Below are positions 8,729 to 20,259 of a DNA stretch of 64,000 bases, one piece after another (position 1 is the first letter of the stretch; every line of letters starts with the position of its first letter). The position numbers and the translations under genes are program-made. The notes beneath the pieces were generated by a model. It ran no database searches and was not told where the DNA came from. It saw only the letters and a list, made by a program, of their open reading frames with translations. Origin of the DNA: Rhizobium sp. (GTDB lineage Bacteria > Pseudomonadota > Alphaproteobacteria > Rhizobiales > Rhizobiaceae); NCBI GenBank assembly GCA_019739215.1, contig JAHHDR010000018.1:62001-126000 (forward strand). Direction: 5' to 3'.

Positions 8729-9262
8729 ATGAAGAACGCTGTTGCCATGGCCCTGATCGCGGCCACGCTTTCCGTTCCATCCGCCATGTCGGCCCTTGCC
8801 GCCGATGTCGAAATCATTGACGAGGCGCCGGCCTACAAGGAATCGGACGTCCATGGCGGCGTCAAGATCGGCTACCTAACCTGCGAGGTCGGCGAAGGCG
8901 CCGGCTACGTGCTGGGCTCGGCAAAGGAACTCGACTGCGTCTTCCGCTCAAGCTTCAAGGGCGAAGGCCGCGACACCTATGTCGGTACCATCAAGAAGCT
9001 GGGAATCGATCTTGGCTATACCGCCCGTGGCAAGCTCGTCTGGGCGGTGCTCGCACCGACGGCCGGCTACCACCGCGGCTCGCTGCGTGGCAGCTATCTC
9101 GGTGCGGCGGCCGAGGCCACACTCGGCGCGGGCGTCGCTGCAAACATCCTGCTCGGCGGGACAGGTGGCTCGATCCAGTTGCAGCCGGTCAGCCTGGGCG
9201 GCCAGCTCGGTTTGAACGTCGCTGCCGCCGGCACGACCGTCACGCTGAAGGCCGTCAACTGA
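8729..9262 (+). CDS. Secreted DUF992 protein
   Basis: A 177-residue protein with a signal peptide (MKNAVAMALIAATLSVP...ALA-AD) and the DUF992 core: GYLTCEVGEGAGYVLGSAK, CVFRSS, YVGTIKKLGIDLGYT, LVWAVLAPT and a glycine-rich C-terminus (LGGQLGLNVAAAGTTVTLKAVN). The family is periplasmic and of unknown function in Rhizobiales. Two cysteines (in TCEV and DCVF) could form a disulfide. The ATG at 8729 is chosen because the signal peptide starts there. A GC hairpin follows. Confidence 0.82.
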   Translation: MKNAVAMALIAATLSVPSAMSALAADVEIIDEAPAYKESDVHGGVKIGYLTCEVGEGAGYVLGSAKELDCVFRSSFKGEGRDTYVGTIKKLGIDLGYTARGKLVWAVLAPTAGYHRGSLRGSYLGAAAEATLGAGVAANILLGGTGGSIQLQPVSLGGQLGLNVAAAGTTVTLKAVN

Positions 9263-9278
9263 CGCCAATCAAACGCAC

Positions 9279-9302
9279 GAGCCGCCCGTTACAGGGCGGC
9301 TC
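9279..9302. terminator. Shared hairpin between convergent genes
   Basis: A perfect 9-bp stem (GAGCCGCCC / GGGCGGCTC) with a 6-base loop lies between the DUF992 gene and the outer-membrane protein gene on the other strand. The T run is weak. Confidence 0.6.
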
Positions 9303-9327
9303 TGAACGTTCTTGGCCGTGGATGATC

Positions 9328-10146
9328 TTACTTGAAGATCGGCTGCGCCATGGTCGGGATTTCCGCCGGCGGCAGGTAGGCCGTCTGGCAGGTGTCGCCA
9401 AACTGGTAACGCACGCCCGAGCGGAATTCGTGGATATCGAAACCCTTGTCCGCGCCGGGGCCGCCGTTCAGCTTGTAGCCAAACATGTTGCCGCCCTCGA
9501 CATGGCGATAGCGATATCCGAGATCGGCCTTGAACTGGCAGTTGATGTCGACCGATGCGCCGGCCATCAGCGCATAGGTGAAGCGCCAGCTTTCCTTGCC
9601 CTTGTGGATGGTCGTGCCGTCGTCGTTGGTGTTCTTGAGCTTGTCCCACTTCACATGGGTACCGCCGAGACCAAAGCCGACATAGGGTGTCACGATACCC
9701 CATTTGTAGAGGTCGACATAGGCATTCGCCATCAGGCTGTAGGCGGAGAAGTTCGACACGTCGTGCGAGGTGCAGCGCGCGCCGGTGCTTCCGCAGACAC
9801 CGCTGGTCGAGCCGCGGAACTTGGTGGAGAACATGTAGTCGAGGGTCTTGTCGACGCGGAAGTAGTCGTTGACCTGGTAACCGATACCGACACCGAGATT
9901 GCCGGTATTGTCGAGGCCAGCCTTGTCGAAGTCGTTGACCAGCCCGTTGGAGCCCTGGAAGTAGTGGGCGCCCTTCATGTTCACGATGTCGTAGGAGACG
10001 TCGCCGCGGAGGTACCAGCCATTTGCGGCCGCCACGACGGGCTGCTCGACGATCTGTGGAGCGGGCTCCGGCTGATAAAGGTCGGCAGCGTTGGCCTGCG
10101 CGCCGAAGGCGAAGGCCGCGGATGCGAGTGCCACAATCTTTTTCAT
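9328..10146 (-). CDS. Omp25-like outer-membrane beta-barrel protein (second paralogue)
   Basis: A 272-residue protein starting MKKIVALASAAFAFGAQANA-ADLYQPEPAP, a typical signal peptide with cleavage before ADLY. Barrel strands match those of the 6556-7365 protein (WYLRGDVSYDIVNMKG, YQVNDYFRVDKTLDYMFS, YVDLYKWGIVTPYVGFGLG, FKADLGYRYRHVEGG), so the two are paralogues. Unlike the first it has a short C-terminal extension (LPPAEIPTMAQPIFK) after the last strand (GVRYQFG). The ATG at 10146 begins the signal peptide. A perfect CtrA-type box lies 81 bases upstream. Confidence 0.82.
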   Translation of the reverse strand: MKKIVALASAAFAFGAQANAADLYQPEPAPQIVEQPVVAAANGWYLRGDVSYDIVNMKGAHYFQGSNGLVNDFDKAGLDNTGNLGVGIGYQVNDYFRVDKTLDYMFSTKFRGSTSGVCGSTGARCTSHDVSNFSAYSLMANAYVDLYKWGIVTPYVGFGLGGTHVKWDKLKNTNDDGTTIHKGKESWRFTYALMAGASVDINCQFKADLGYRYRHVEGGNMFGYKLNGGPGADKGFDIHEFRSGVRYQFGDTCQTAYLPPAEIPTMAQPIFK

Positions 10147-10226
10147 GATCAAACTCCACATACAGTTGATCGGCGATTCGTCCGCCGTGCCAGGTCTTGG
10201 ATTGTTGTGAATCATGAACGGGAATG

Positions 10227-10242
10227 GTTAAGGCACGCTTAA
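10227..10242 (-). promoter_or_regulatory. CtrA-type box upstream of second outer-membrane protein gene
   Basis: On the minus strand, TTAA-GCGTGCC-TTAAC is a full match to TTAA-N7-TTAAC, 81 bases before the start at 10146. Spacing and orientation are nearly the same as at the paralogue 7438-7453. Confidence 0.55.
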
Positions 10243-10415
10243 ATCGGCCCATCATGGTGCAAGATTGCCTAAAATACTTGGTAAACGGACGATGAACCGC
10301 GAAGGGTGCCCTGGGCAGGATACTCGCGTGATTCTCGGCCCGAAACGCCGCGATTGCGGCCGGACCGCTGTTCGGTGTAGCGAGTTGACTCGCGTGACCC
10401 AGGAGGAGACGACCA

Positions 10416-10808
10416 ATGGACAGAACCACTGGAGGCTGCCTGTGCGGCGATGTCCGGCTTGTCGCGTCCGGCAGGCCCTACCGCGTCGGCCTTTGCCACT
10501 GCATGGACTGCCGCAAGCACCACGGCGCCCTCTTTCACGCCTCCGCGATCTTTCCCGAGGAGGCGGTGATGGTCGAGGGTGATACGCGCGACTATGCGGG
10601 GCGGCATTTCTGTCCGCGCTGCGGCTCGTCGGTCTTCGCGTGCACCGGTGACGAGATCGAGGTGAACTTGGGATCGCTGGATTCGCCCGACCAGTTCATG
10701 CCGACTTACGAGAGCTGGATCATCCGCCGCGAGTCCTGGCTGCCGCCGTTCCCGTTGGCGCGGCGATACGAGCGGGACCGTGACGCAACGAGCCGTTTCG
10801 AGGAATAA
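10416..10808 (+). CDS. GFA (CENP-V) domain zinc protein
   Basis: A 130-residue protein of the glutathione-dependent formaldehyde-activating (GFA) fold. The zinc-binding cysteine pattern is complete: GGCLCGDVR, then CHCMDC, then FCPRCGSS. Members include glutathione-binding proteins, but most are uncharacterised, so formaldehyde activity should not be assumed. A GGAGGAG Shine-Dalgarno precedes the ATG. It ends 7 bases before the stop of the convergent GGDEF-EAL gene. Confidence 0.88.
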   Translation: MDRTTGGCLCGDVRLVASGRPYRVGLCHCMDCRKHHGALFHASAIFPEEAVMVEGDTRDYAGRHFCPRCGSSVFACTGDEIEVNLGSLDSPDQFMPTYESWIIRRESWLPPFPLARRYERDRDATSRFEE

Positions 10809-10815
10809 GAAGCCT

Positions 10816-12450
10816 CTATCCACCCCGGCCGGCAAAGGTCCGGTTCGCCGCCGGCGCACGCGACACCGGCGTGCTGCGGCTGTCCTCGTCAGGGGTCGCA
10901 GCAAGTTCTTCCAGCATCACCGGACGGGAGAAGTAATATCCCTGCGCATAGCGGATGCTGGTGCAGGCGCGGAGATAGGCAAGCTCCTCGAAGGTCTCCA
11001 GCCCCTCCACGATCACTTCCATGCCGAGCGACCGGCTCAGCGCCTCGACCGCCTTGAGGATGTTCTGGCTGCGCGGCCGCTGGTGCAGGTTGGTGATGAA
11101 GGAGCGGTCGATCTTCACTTCGTCCGCCGTGATGTCGGCAAGGGCCGACAGCGAGGAATAGCCCACGCCGAAATCGTCGATCGAGACCCGCGCTCCGATG
11201 TCGCGGATCAGCGGCAGCACGCTTTCCTGGAACGTGCTTTTTGAGACGAAGGCTTCCTCGGTGATCTCGAGAATGAACCGCCGGGCAAATCCGGTCGCCG
11301 CGATCCGGTCAAGCAGCGCCTTCATGAAGCGGATGTCGCCCGCCTGCTTGGCCGCGACATTGAGGCTGATGGAGGCCGCCTCGCCAAAGGCCTCGTTGAT
11401 CCTGTCGATCGACCGGATCGTCTTTTCGAGAACCAAGTAGGTCAGTTCGTCCATCAGGCCGAGTTCGATGGCCAGCGCGATGAAGTCGCCGGGCGGCTGG
11501 ATGGCACCATCCTCGTCCATCCAGCGCAGCAGCACCTCGACGCCGTAGATCCGGCCGGTCTGGATATCCACCTTGGGCTGGTAGGCACAACTGACGCGGC
11601 GATCTCGGATCGCCAGCCGCAGCCGTTGTTCAAGGCGACTCTTCTCGATTGCCGCGTGCTCGATCGAGGAATCGAAGAACTGGACCGACCCGGTTCCGAT
11701 GGCCTTTCCGCGATACATGGCGCGGTCGGCATTGGCCCGGAGCGCTTCGTAGCTCGAGCCATCGCGAGGATAGAGGCTGACGCCGATCGAGCCGGACGAG
11801 AATATCTCGTTGCCCTCGATATAGAACGGTTGCCTCAGACGCTCGGCAACGCCGTCGACCGCCCGCTGCAGGTGTTCTTCATCGTCCGCCGGGGAGATGA
11901 GGAGCATGAACTCGTCGCCCGAGAGCCGCGCCAGCATGTCGGACGGACGGATGTCGGCCCCGACCCTTTCGGCAATCTGCACCAAAAGGCCGTCGCCTAT
12001 GCTGTGCCCATAGAAATCGTTGACATGCTTGAACCCGTCGACATCGATAAAGGCGAGCGCAAACGGCGCCTCCTCCGCTTCGATCAGCGCCTTGACGCTC
12101 TGCTCGATGAGCCGCCTGTTGGGCAGGCCGGTAAGTTCGTCGAAATAGGCGCGCCGGATCAGGGCCTGCTCGCGTCCCGCCTGTTCCGCATCCTCGAACA
12201 GAAGCGTCGCGACATACCCCTTCCCCGCGACTGAGAATTCGAAGTTTCGCGAGACAATACCGGTGTCTGCATGACGCGCAGCCAGTTCGGCGTGCAGGGA
12301 ATTGGCGCAGATCGCGGCTCCGTCGGCACCGAAAATGCCAAGACCGATCGGCAGGGCATCGACGAAATCGGCCAATGCGCGAACGTCGGGCGCTGCGTCC
12401 GCCGCAGCGCCTTCGTCAGCATTCCAGGCCCGTTCCGGATCAAGCATCAT
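10816..12450 (-). CDS. GGDEF-EAL cyclic-di-GMP protein with N-terminal PAS-like region
   Basis: 544 residues in three parts: a PAS-like sensor (about 25-115, ALPIGLGIFGADGAAICAN), a GGDEF domain (DELTGLPNRR; active-site loop RLSGDEF, an SGDEF variant usually still active) and an EAL domain. In the EAL domain the signature reads EVLLRW instead of EALLRW, but DDFGVGYSS, DEVKIDRSF and EGLE, which hold metal and catalytic residues, are kept. It may therefore make or break c-di-GMP; net activity cannot be read from sequence. No membrane segment. It begins 18 bases after the HerA-like gene, so they are likely one transcript. Confidence 0.9.
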   Translation of the reverse strand: MMLDPERAWNADEGAAADAAPDVRALADFVDALPIGLGIFGADGAAICANSLHAELAARHADTGIVSRNFEFSVAGKGYVATLLFEDAEQAGREQALIRRAYFDELTGLPNRRLIEQSVKALIEAEEAPFALAFIDVDGFKHVNDFYGHSIGDGLLVQIAERVGADIRPSDMLARLSGDEFMLLISPADDEEHLQRAVDGVAERLRQPFYIEGNEIFSSGSIGVSLYPRDGSSYEALRANADRAMYRGKAIGTGSVQFFDSSIEHAAIEKSRLEQRLRLAIRDRRVSCAYQPKVDIQTGRIYGVEVLLRWMDEDGAIQPPGDFIALAIELGLMDELTYLVLEKTIRSIDRINEAFGEAASISLNVAAKQAGDIRFMKALLDRIAATGFARRFILEITEEAFVSKSTFQESVLPLIRDIGARVSIDDFGVGYSSLSALADITADEVKIDRSFITNLHQRPRSQNILKAVEALSRSLGMEVIVEGLETFEELAYLRACTSIRYAQGYYFSRPVMLEELAATPDEDSRSTPVSRAPAANRTFAGRGG

Positions 12451-12468
12451 ACCACCCTGCCCGCCGCA

Positions 12469-14322
12469 TCAGGTGCGGTTGCGGGAGAACAGGCCCTCAT
12501 TGGCGAGAGCTGCCTGTAGGCCCCGTGTCAGCGCGTTCGAGCCGGCCGGATCGACCGGTTGAGAGGGATGATGGTGCGCGGTCGGCGCCGGATGCTGTGC
12601 TTGTGACGGTTGATGGGAGGCTGCGGCAGGCTGCTGTTGCGGGCTGCCCTCCTGCGGAGCACCATGCTGGATGCTCGTCGCACGGCGCCAGCGGTCGATC
12701 GCCTTCTCGACATTGGCGGCACGCTCGGAATCCGACATCGGGGTCGCCGGGCCCAGCTGGTCACTGGCCGGAAGCCGTTCGCGCGGCAGCCGCTTGAAGG
12801 AGAACCGGAGCGGCAGCGGCAGCGCCTCGCCAACGCCGACGACTTCGCCCGTCCCGAGCGAGGGAACGAGCGACAGCAGATGGACGGCCGCATCCGACAC
12901 GGCGGAACGCAAGAGACTGTGGTCGCGTTCGTTCGCCATGCGCATCATAAACAGCGTCGAACATTGCGACACGATCGTCGGATCGAGTTCGGCCGGACGC
13001 TGGGTAACGAGGCCGAGATGGACGCCGTATTTGCGGCCTTCCTTGGCAATGCGCGACAGGGCGCGCCGGGCGGGTGCGAAACCCGAGGAATGATCAGCCG
13101 CCGCGAAGCGGTGCGCCTCCTCGCAGACGATGAGCAGCGGCGTGCCGCCGTCGCTCCAGAGCCCGAATTCAAAGGCGAGTCGCAGCACCACGCAAACCAC
13201 GGCATCGACCACCTCACCGGGGAATTCGGCGAGCTTGAGGACGGTGATGCCCTGGCGGTTGGTGTTGACGGAGAAGAGCTGGCCGAGCACCGCCGCCATC
13301 GTGTCACCGCCGACATTGGCGTTCTCGAACATGAAGGCGTAGCGCGGGTCGTTGCGGATGGTCTCGATCCTCGCCATCAGGCGGTGGTGGATCATCCGGG
13401 TCGCCCGGTTTTCCAGCTTGCCCATCCGGTCGTCGATCAGCGACACAAGGTCCTGGATCATGTAGGGCGCAGGCGTATCGACCGTGAAGCCCGATCCCTG
13501 GCGGGGACTGCGCCGCGAGAGCAGGCTGCGGTCCGTGCCGCCCTTGATGTTGGCGTAGCTTGCCTTGGCGAGCGGGATGAGCTCGGCGAGGATGTCGAGT
13601 TCCTCCATGACCGCCTGGCGTCCGCCATAAATCGCGTCGGTGAACTCTTCGAAATTGAACAGCCAGAACGGCAACTTGAGCGTCGTCGGATCGACCGGCG
13701 TGGCCCGGGCTCCGAAGCTTGCGCTATATTCATTGTGGACATCGAGTAGCAGCACCCGCACGTCGGGCTTGGCCGCAATCAGTTCCGTCAGGATGACCGC
13801 CGTACCGGACGACTTTCCGACGCCTGTCGAGCCCAGGACCGCAAAGTGCTTCGACACGAGCCCGTCGGCATCGATCAGCGCAGGCACGCCCCCGTCCTCC
13901 TGGACGTCGCCGATCCGCATCGCCTTGCCCTCGAACGAGGAATAGATGAGCTGCAGGTGGTCGCGACCCAGCAATTCGACAGCGTCGCCAATCGCCGGAT
14001 ATTCGCGCACGCCACGATCGAAACGAAGCATGCCAGCGGGGCCATAGGTGATCTCGCCCATCAAGTCGACCTGCGCCACGGCGTGGGTGCCCTGGGGCGC
14101 AGCGCTGCCGGCCGCCGAGGATATCTCGCTGATCATCCCGACCGAGGCGCCCTTTGAATGCTTGAGCGCGACAAACTTGCCGACCGTCGCGCGCGGCCCC
14201 TGCGGCGTGGGACGCTGCATCAGGGCCACATGCGCCTCGGATCCGCGGCATGATATGACGCTTCCGAGCTCGCCGCTATGCGGGAAACTCCCAGCGGAAA
14301 AAGTCTCGATCCCGTCTTGCAT
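12469..14322 (-). CDS. HerA-like DUF87 ATPase
   Basis: A 617-residue ATPase of the HerA/FtsK superclass. The N-terminal barrel (HAS-barrel-like) is followed by Walker A GSTGVGKS at about 164-171, LLLDVHNEY, Walker B LLIVCEEAHRFA at about 396-407 and the arginine-finger region LVTQRPAELDPTIVSQC. HerA proteins are hexameric translocases in DNA end resection, usually paired with NurA; no NurA is seen here. The last 80 residues are low-complexity, rich in Gln, His, Pro and Ala. The ATG at 14322 has an AGGAGG site 7 bases upstream and is preferred over 14361. Confidence 0.85.
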   Translation of the reverse strand: MQDGIETFSAGSFPHSGELGSVISCRGSEAHVALMQRPTPQGPRATVGKFVALKHSKGASVGMISEISSAAGSAAPQGTHAVAQVDLMGEITYGPAGMLRFDRGVREYPAIGDAVELLGRDHLQLIYSSFEGKAMRIGDVQEDGGVPALIDADGLVSKHFAVLGSTGVGKSSGTAVILTELIAAKPDVRVLLLDVHNEYSASFGARATPVDPTTLKLPFWLFNFEEFTDAIYGGRQAVMEELDILAELIPLAKASYANIKGGTDRSLLSRRSPRQGSGFTVDTPAPYMIQDLVSLIDDRMGKLENRATRMIHHRLMARIETIRNDPRYAFMFENANVGGDTMAAVLGQLFSVNTNRQGITVLKLAEFPGEVVDAVVCVVLRLAFEFGLWSDGGTPLLIVCEEAHRFAAADHSSGFAPARRALSRIAKEGRKYGVHLGLVTQRPAELDPTIVSQCSTLFMMRMANERDHSLLRSAVSDAAVHLLSLVPSLGTGEVVGVGEALPLPLRFSFKRLPRERLPASDQLGPATPMSDSERAANVEKAIDRWRRATSIQHGAPQEGSPQQQPAAASHQPSQAQHPAPTAHHHPSQPVDPAGSNALTRGLQAALANEGLFSRNRT

Positions 14323-14440
14323 GTAAAACCTCCTGGCGAACATCCAGGACTTTATAGGCAAGGTCGCTAATGAAGTGCTACGATTGCACGCGGATTAGTT
14401 GGATGACCAAAATTTGATCGTTTGAAAGCTCGACGTTGTT

Positions 14441-15793
14441 TCAGGCCGCGGGACGAACCTTGGCGATAACGTCGATAAGGCCATCGACGATCTTCTCGAT
14501 CTGGCCGGGATCGTCGCCCTCGGCCATGACCCGAATCAGGGGCTCCGTGCCCGATGGCCGGATAACCAGCCTTCCACGGTCGGACAATGCGTTCTGGGCT
14601 TCGGCGATGGCGAGCTTGACCTGCTTGTCCTCTAGCGGCTTGCCGCCGGCGAAGCGGACATTCTTGAGCAGTTGCGGCACCGGCTCGAAACGATGGCAGA
14701 CCTCGCTCACCGGCTTGCTCAGCCGCTTCACCGCGACCAGTACCTGCAGCGCCGCCACCAGACCGTCTCCGGTCGTGCCGAAATCGGAAAGCACGATGTG
14801 GCCGGACTGTTCGCCGCCGACGTTGAAATCGTTCTTCCGCATATGCTCGACGACGTAGCGGTCGCCGACCGACGTGCGCGCCAGCGTCATCCCCCGATCA
14901 CTCATGAAGCGCTCGAGACCCAGGTTGGACATGATGGTGGCAACGATGCCCTGCCCGCGCAGGAGGCCGTCATTGGCCCAGGTCTCGCCGATAAGCGCCA
15001 TGAGCTGGTCGCCATCGACGATCCGGCCCTTTTCATCGACGATGATGACGCGGTCGGCATCACCATCGAGCGCGATGCCGATGTCGGCGCGAACCTCGTG
15101 CACCTTCGCCACCAGCGCCTCGGGATGCATCGAGCCGCAGTTGAGATTGATGTTGGTGCCGTTCGGATCGGTGCCGATCGCCACCACTTCGGCGCCCAGT
15201 TCCCACAGAACCGCCGGCGCCACCTTGTATGCCGCACCATTCGCGCAATCGATCGCGACCCGGAGCCCGCTCAGCGTGACATCGCGCGGAAGCGTGCGCT
15301 TGGCGAACTCGATATAGCGATCATGGACGCCATCGATGCGCTTGGCGCGGCCGATGGATTCGGACTTGGCGAGTTGCGAGCCGATGTCCTTGTCGACCAT
15401 GTCCTCGATCTGGCTCTCGATCTCGTCCGACAGCTTGTAGCCGTCGGGCCCGAAAAGCTTGATGCCATTGTCCTGGTAGGGGTTGTGCGACGCGGAAATC
15501 ATCACGCCGATGTCGCAGCGCAGGGACCGTGTCAGCATGGCCACCGCCGGCGTTGGGATGGGACCCAGCACGAAGGCATCGACGCCCGCCGCCGTGAACC
15601 CCGCGACAAGCGCGTTTTCCAGCATGTAGCCCGACAGGCGCGTGTCCTTGCCGATCACCACGCGGTGCCGATGCGAGCCTCGCCGGAACGTCGTGCCAAC
15701 GGCAATGCCGACGCGCATCGCCAAATCGGGCGTCATCGGGAAGGTATTGGCCTGGCCGCGAATGCCGTCTGTGCCGAAATAGCGTCTCGTCAT
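14441..15793 (-). CDS. glmM: Phosphoglucosamine mutase GlmM
   Basis: GlmM interconverts glucosamine-6-phosphate and glucosamine-1-phosphate on the way to UDP-GlcNAc for peptidoglycan and LPS. The 450 residues start [13 protein letters not shown], carry the phosphoserine loop SASHNP with the active serine at position 102, the metal loop DGDADR near 240 and the phosphate-binding [12 protein letters not shown] near the end. The ATG at 15793 is chosen by family alignment over a longer frame to 15874. It follows ftsH on the same strand, the common rhizobial order, but a terminator separates them. Confidence 0.96.
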   Translation of the reverse strand: MTRRYFGTDGIRGQANTFPMTPDLAMRVGIAVGTTFRRGSHRHRVVIGKDTRLSGYMLENALVAGFTAAGVDAFVLGPIPTPAVAMLTRSLRCDIGVMISASHNPYQDNGIKLFGPDGYKLSDEIESQIEDMVDKDIGSQLAKSESIGRAKRIDGVHDRYIEFAKRTLPRDVTLSGLRVAIDCANGAAYKVAPAVLWELGAEVVAIGTDPNGTNINLNCGSMHPEALVAKVHEVRADIGIALDGDADRVIIVDEKGRIVDGDQLMALIGETWANDGLLRGQGIVATIMSNLGLERFMSDRGMTLARTSVGDRYVVEHMRKNDFNVGGEQSGHIVLSDFGTTGDGLVAALQVLVAVKRLSKPVSEVCHRFEPVPQLLKNVRFAGGKPLEDKQVKLAIAEAQNALSDRGRLVIRPSGTEPLIRVMAEGDDPGQIEKIVDGLIDVIAKVRPAA

Positions 15794-15930
15794 GTTTCCC
15801 ACCCGTCTGTCTTTCGAGGCCTTGAGGCACTCGATTTGGGCATTCTGAATGCCATAATCGCCGGATCTTGCCACATCAAATTGGAAAAAGTGTCAATACA
15901 TAGCGTTAACGGCGCCGGGCTCGAGGCAAA

Positions 15931-15955
15931 GAAAAAGCCCGGCGAACCGGGCTCT
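15931..15955 (-). terminator. Terminator downstream of ftsH
   Basis: On the minus strand AGCCCGG-TTCG-CCGGGCT is followed by a T run, 24 bases past the ftsH stop, with a stable tetraloop. Confidence 0.85.
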
Positions 15956-15978
15956 TGATCGTCGTTTGGCGATACCGG

Positions 15979-17907
<1,929 letters not shown>

Positions 17908-18010
17908 ATCCCTCACCGGAACAATTTAGCCAGCCCGGATAAACCCGAAAGCAGACCTTTTCAAGGTGTAACATAGGCACGACCATCCGGAATGCCAAGC
18001 CGGCGGCGCA

Positions 18011-19327
18011 TCAAAACGCGCCATTGCCAAGCCTTAATAAAGGAAATTGTTCCAATTGGAACGCAGTTGCCAGGCTGTTGGCAAGTTCAAGCTTCCGCCC
18101 CGGCAGGAATCTCTCGAAAGGTGCGAGGACTGGTCGCACCCTCAGCGTCGCCGGATCGCCATCGATGACACGCGGAGCGGACAGGGCGACGCGCCGGATA
18201 ACATCGCCTGGCAGCCCGTCGTCCGGGCCGGGTAACTGCAGTGGCGCCGACCCTTCCAGCGCCCTGCCCGCGCCGATGGTGACCGGGCGCCCGCCGTCAT
18301 TGGCGATCTCGAAACGGCCGTCCCAGCACGCGGACTCTCCCGGCATGACCGTGCGTGTCTCCAGCCCGCGCTCCTCACGGTAAAGAAAAAGCGTCCTGCC
18401 GCGCCGATCGAGGACGACGCGGTTGGCGGTGGTCCGGAAGTCGACCGGGACTGCCAGTCTCGCGACCAGTCCTGCGGCAACCTCCGCACCGGGCCCATGC
18501 TCGCGCCCACCCATGACCGCCAGCAGCGTCGCAAGGGCAAGCCTGTGGTCGGTCCGAAAGTCTTCCAGGTCGACCGTCGCCACCAGCCCGGCATGCAGTC
18601 TGACGCTGTCTCGCACGAACCTGGCCGCGCCGATGAAATCCTCCTCCGAGCTCGACGGCGGGCCCCCGCCATCGACGAGAGCGAGAGATTGCCGGATGCG
18701 GACGCGCTCGAATGCCGGGTTGTCGTTGCTTGGATCCTCGCTCCAGCCCAGGCTTCGGTCGCAGAGATAGGCGCGGATCGCGGCCCTGCCGACACCGAGG
18801 AAGGGTCGGATCAGCCAGACCTGGCGTTGCAGCAGAACGGCTGCATCCATCCCCGCCACTGCGCCCGGCGAGCGGAGCCCTCGCATGAACATCGTCTCCC
18901 GCTGGTCGTCCAGCGTGTGACCCGAAACGATGAAATCGGCGCCAATCCGGATAGCCTCACTGGCAAGCAGGCTGTAGCGCGCCTCGCGGGCTGCAGCCTG
19001 GAGACCTGTGGCCGGCTTCACGCCGGTCCAGCGCAGGATGCTGTGCGGTACGCCAAGCCGCCCACTCGTTTCGCCGGCAGTCTCCGCCTCCGCGGCCGAT
19101 CCGCTGCGGAGACCGTGATCAACGGTGGCGGAGTGGAGGGCGACGCCGGGGTAGCTGCGGCAAGCCGCGGTGAGGGCAGACAGGAGACCTGTCGAATCGC
19201 TTCCGCCGGAAAATGCGACCAGCAGCCGGCACGGGTCCGGCAGTCGTCTTAGAAAATGTTCTGCGGCCACCGCGGGCGAAATCAGGCTCGACGCATGCTG
19301 CGGAGCCTCGCCCTGGTAGGGCGTCAT
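18011..19327 (-). CDS. tilS: tRNA(Ile)-lysidine synthetase TilS
   Basis: TilS changes C34 of tRNA-Ile2 (anticodon CAT) to lysidine so that it reads AUA; it is essential. The N-terminal PP-loop is LLVAFSGGSDSTG near residue 40, followed by HSATVDHGLR and VSGHTLDDQRETMFMRG, typical of the family. The C-terminal half is divergent, which is usual in Alphaproteobacteria. At 438 residues the length is normal. Its start overlaps the stop of cpoB by 4 bases, indicating translational coupling. Confidence 0.93.
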   Translation of the reverse strand: MTPYQGEAPQHASSLISPAVAAEHFLRRLPDPCRLLVAFSGGSDSTGLLSALTAACRSYPGVALHSATVDHGLRSGSAAEAETAGETSGRLGVPHSILRWTGVKPATGLQAAAREARYSLLASEAIRIGADFIVSGHTLDDQRETMFMRGLRSPGAVAGMDAAVLLQRQVWLIRPFLGVGRAAIRAYLCDRSLGWSEDPSNDNPAFERVRIRQSLALVDGGGPPSSSEEDFIGAARFVRDSVRLHAGLVATVDLEDFRTDHRLALATLLAVMGGREHGPGAEVAAGLVARLAVPVDFRTTANRVVLDRRGRTLFLYREERGLETRTVMPGESACWDGRFEIANDGGRPVTIGAGRALEGSAPLQLPGPDDGLPGDVIRRVALSAPRVIDGDPATLRVRPVLAPFERFLPGRKLELANSLATAFQLEQFPLLRLGNGAF

Positions 19328-20259
19328 CCGCAGGAGAGCCGCTTCTGCTCGGTGGCAACCTTGGTGATGATGGCACGCGAGGCCTTGGGATAGGACTTGG
19401 CAACCTCGCGCAGCGTTGCGCAGGCTGTGTCGCGGCTGTCGAGCGCGGCCAGCGACATGGCCAGCTTCAGCAGCATTTCCGGCGCCCTTCCGGACTTGCC
19501 GTGGGTCTTGTAGGCATTGAGGAACGTCTTGGCCGACTCGCTGTACTTGGCCTGCGAATATTGCGCCTCGCCGAGCCAGAAATTGGCATCCGCGATCCGC
19601 TTGCTCTCGGGATTCGCAGCGATGAACGCGGAAAAGCCCGCCTCCGCCGCCGCATAGTCGCCGGCAAGCACCTGTTCATAGGCGGACTGGTATTGATCCT
19701 CGTCAGACGCCTTGGGATTGAGCGCTGCGGTCTGATCGCTCGGGTCGACCGTGCTGGTCTCCGGCGCCGGCAGTTCCTGCCGCGCGACGGCGTTCGGATC
19801 ACCCTCATCGGCCGCCAGGAGGTCGCCTTTCTCGTCGACCTTGAGCTTGCCGAGATCGATCGGCGGCGTGCCCATGTCGAGCTCGTTGCCGCTGTCGTCC
19901 ATCGGCTGGTCGAGTTGCGCGGCATCTTGTTCGGGCTGGACTTCCGGCGGCTGATCGCCGGAAGTGTTGTTGGCCGTGTCCTGGTCGGCAGGCTTTTCGA
20001 GCGAACTCTTCTTCTTGCCGCCCTCGAGTTCCTGGAAGCGAAACTCGTTGTCTTCCTGCGCCTTGCGCAACTGTTCCTGCATCTGCAGCAGCTGGAAGGT
20101 CATTTCCTCCACCTTGCCGTTCAGCTGCCGGAGCTGTTCTTCCATTTGCTGCACCCTCAGTTCGGTATCCACCGACTGGGCCGATGTTGCCACAGGGCTC
20201 AACGTCAGAAATGCCGTGGCCGCAATGGCAAGCATGCCGGCCAGAAGCTTTTTCGTCAT
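19324..20259 (-). CDS. cpoB: Cell-division coordinator CpoB (YbgF)
   Basis: CpoB is a periplasmic TPR protein that links the Tol-Pal machine to septal peptidoglycan synthesis. The 311-residue product has a signal peptide (MTKKLLAGMLAIAATAFLTLSP...), a coiled coil (VDTELRVQQMEEQLRQLNGKVEEM...) that trimerises in homologues, a long acidic linker rich in Asp, Gln and Pro, and C-terminal TPR repeats beginning YQSAYEQVLAGDYAAAEAGF. The ATG at 20259 starts the signal peptide. The linker is longer than in enterobacteria. It lies downstream of pal as usual, but a GNAT gene is inserted between them. Confidence 0.93.
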   Translation of the reverse strand: MTKKLLAGMLAIAATAFLTLSPVATSAQSVDTELRVQQMEEQLRQLNGKVEEMTFQLLQMQEQLRKAQEDNEFRFQELEGGKKKSSLEKPADQDTANNTSGDQPPEVQPEQDAAQLDQPMDDSGNELDMGTPPIDLGKLKVDEKGDLLAADEGDPNAVARQELPAPETSTVDPSDQTAALNPKASDEDQYQSAYEQVLAGDYAAAEAGFSAFIAANPESKRIADANFWLGEAQYSQAKYSESAKTFLNAYKTHGKSGRAPEMLLKLAMSLAALDSRDTACATLREVAKSYPKASRAIITKVATEQKRLSCG

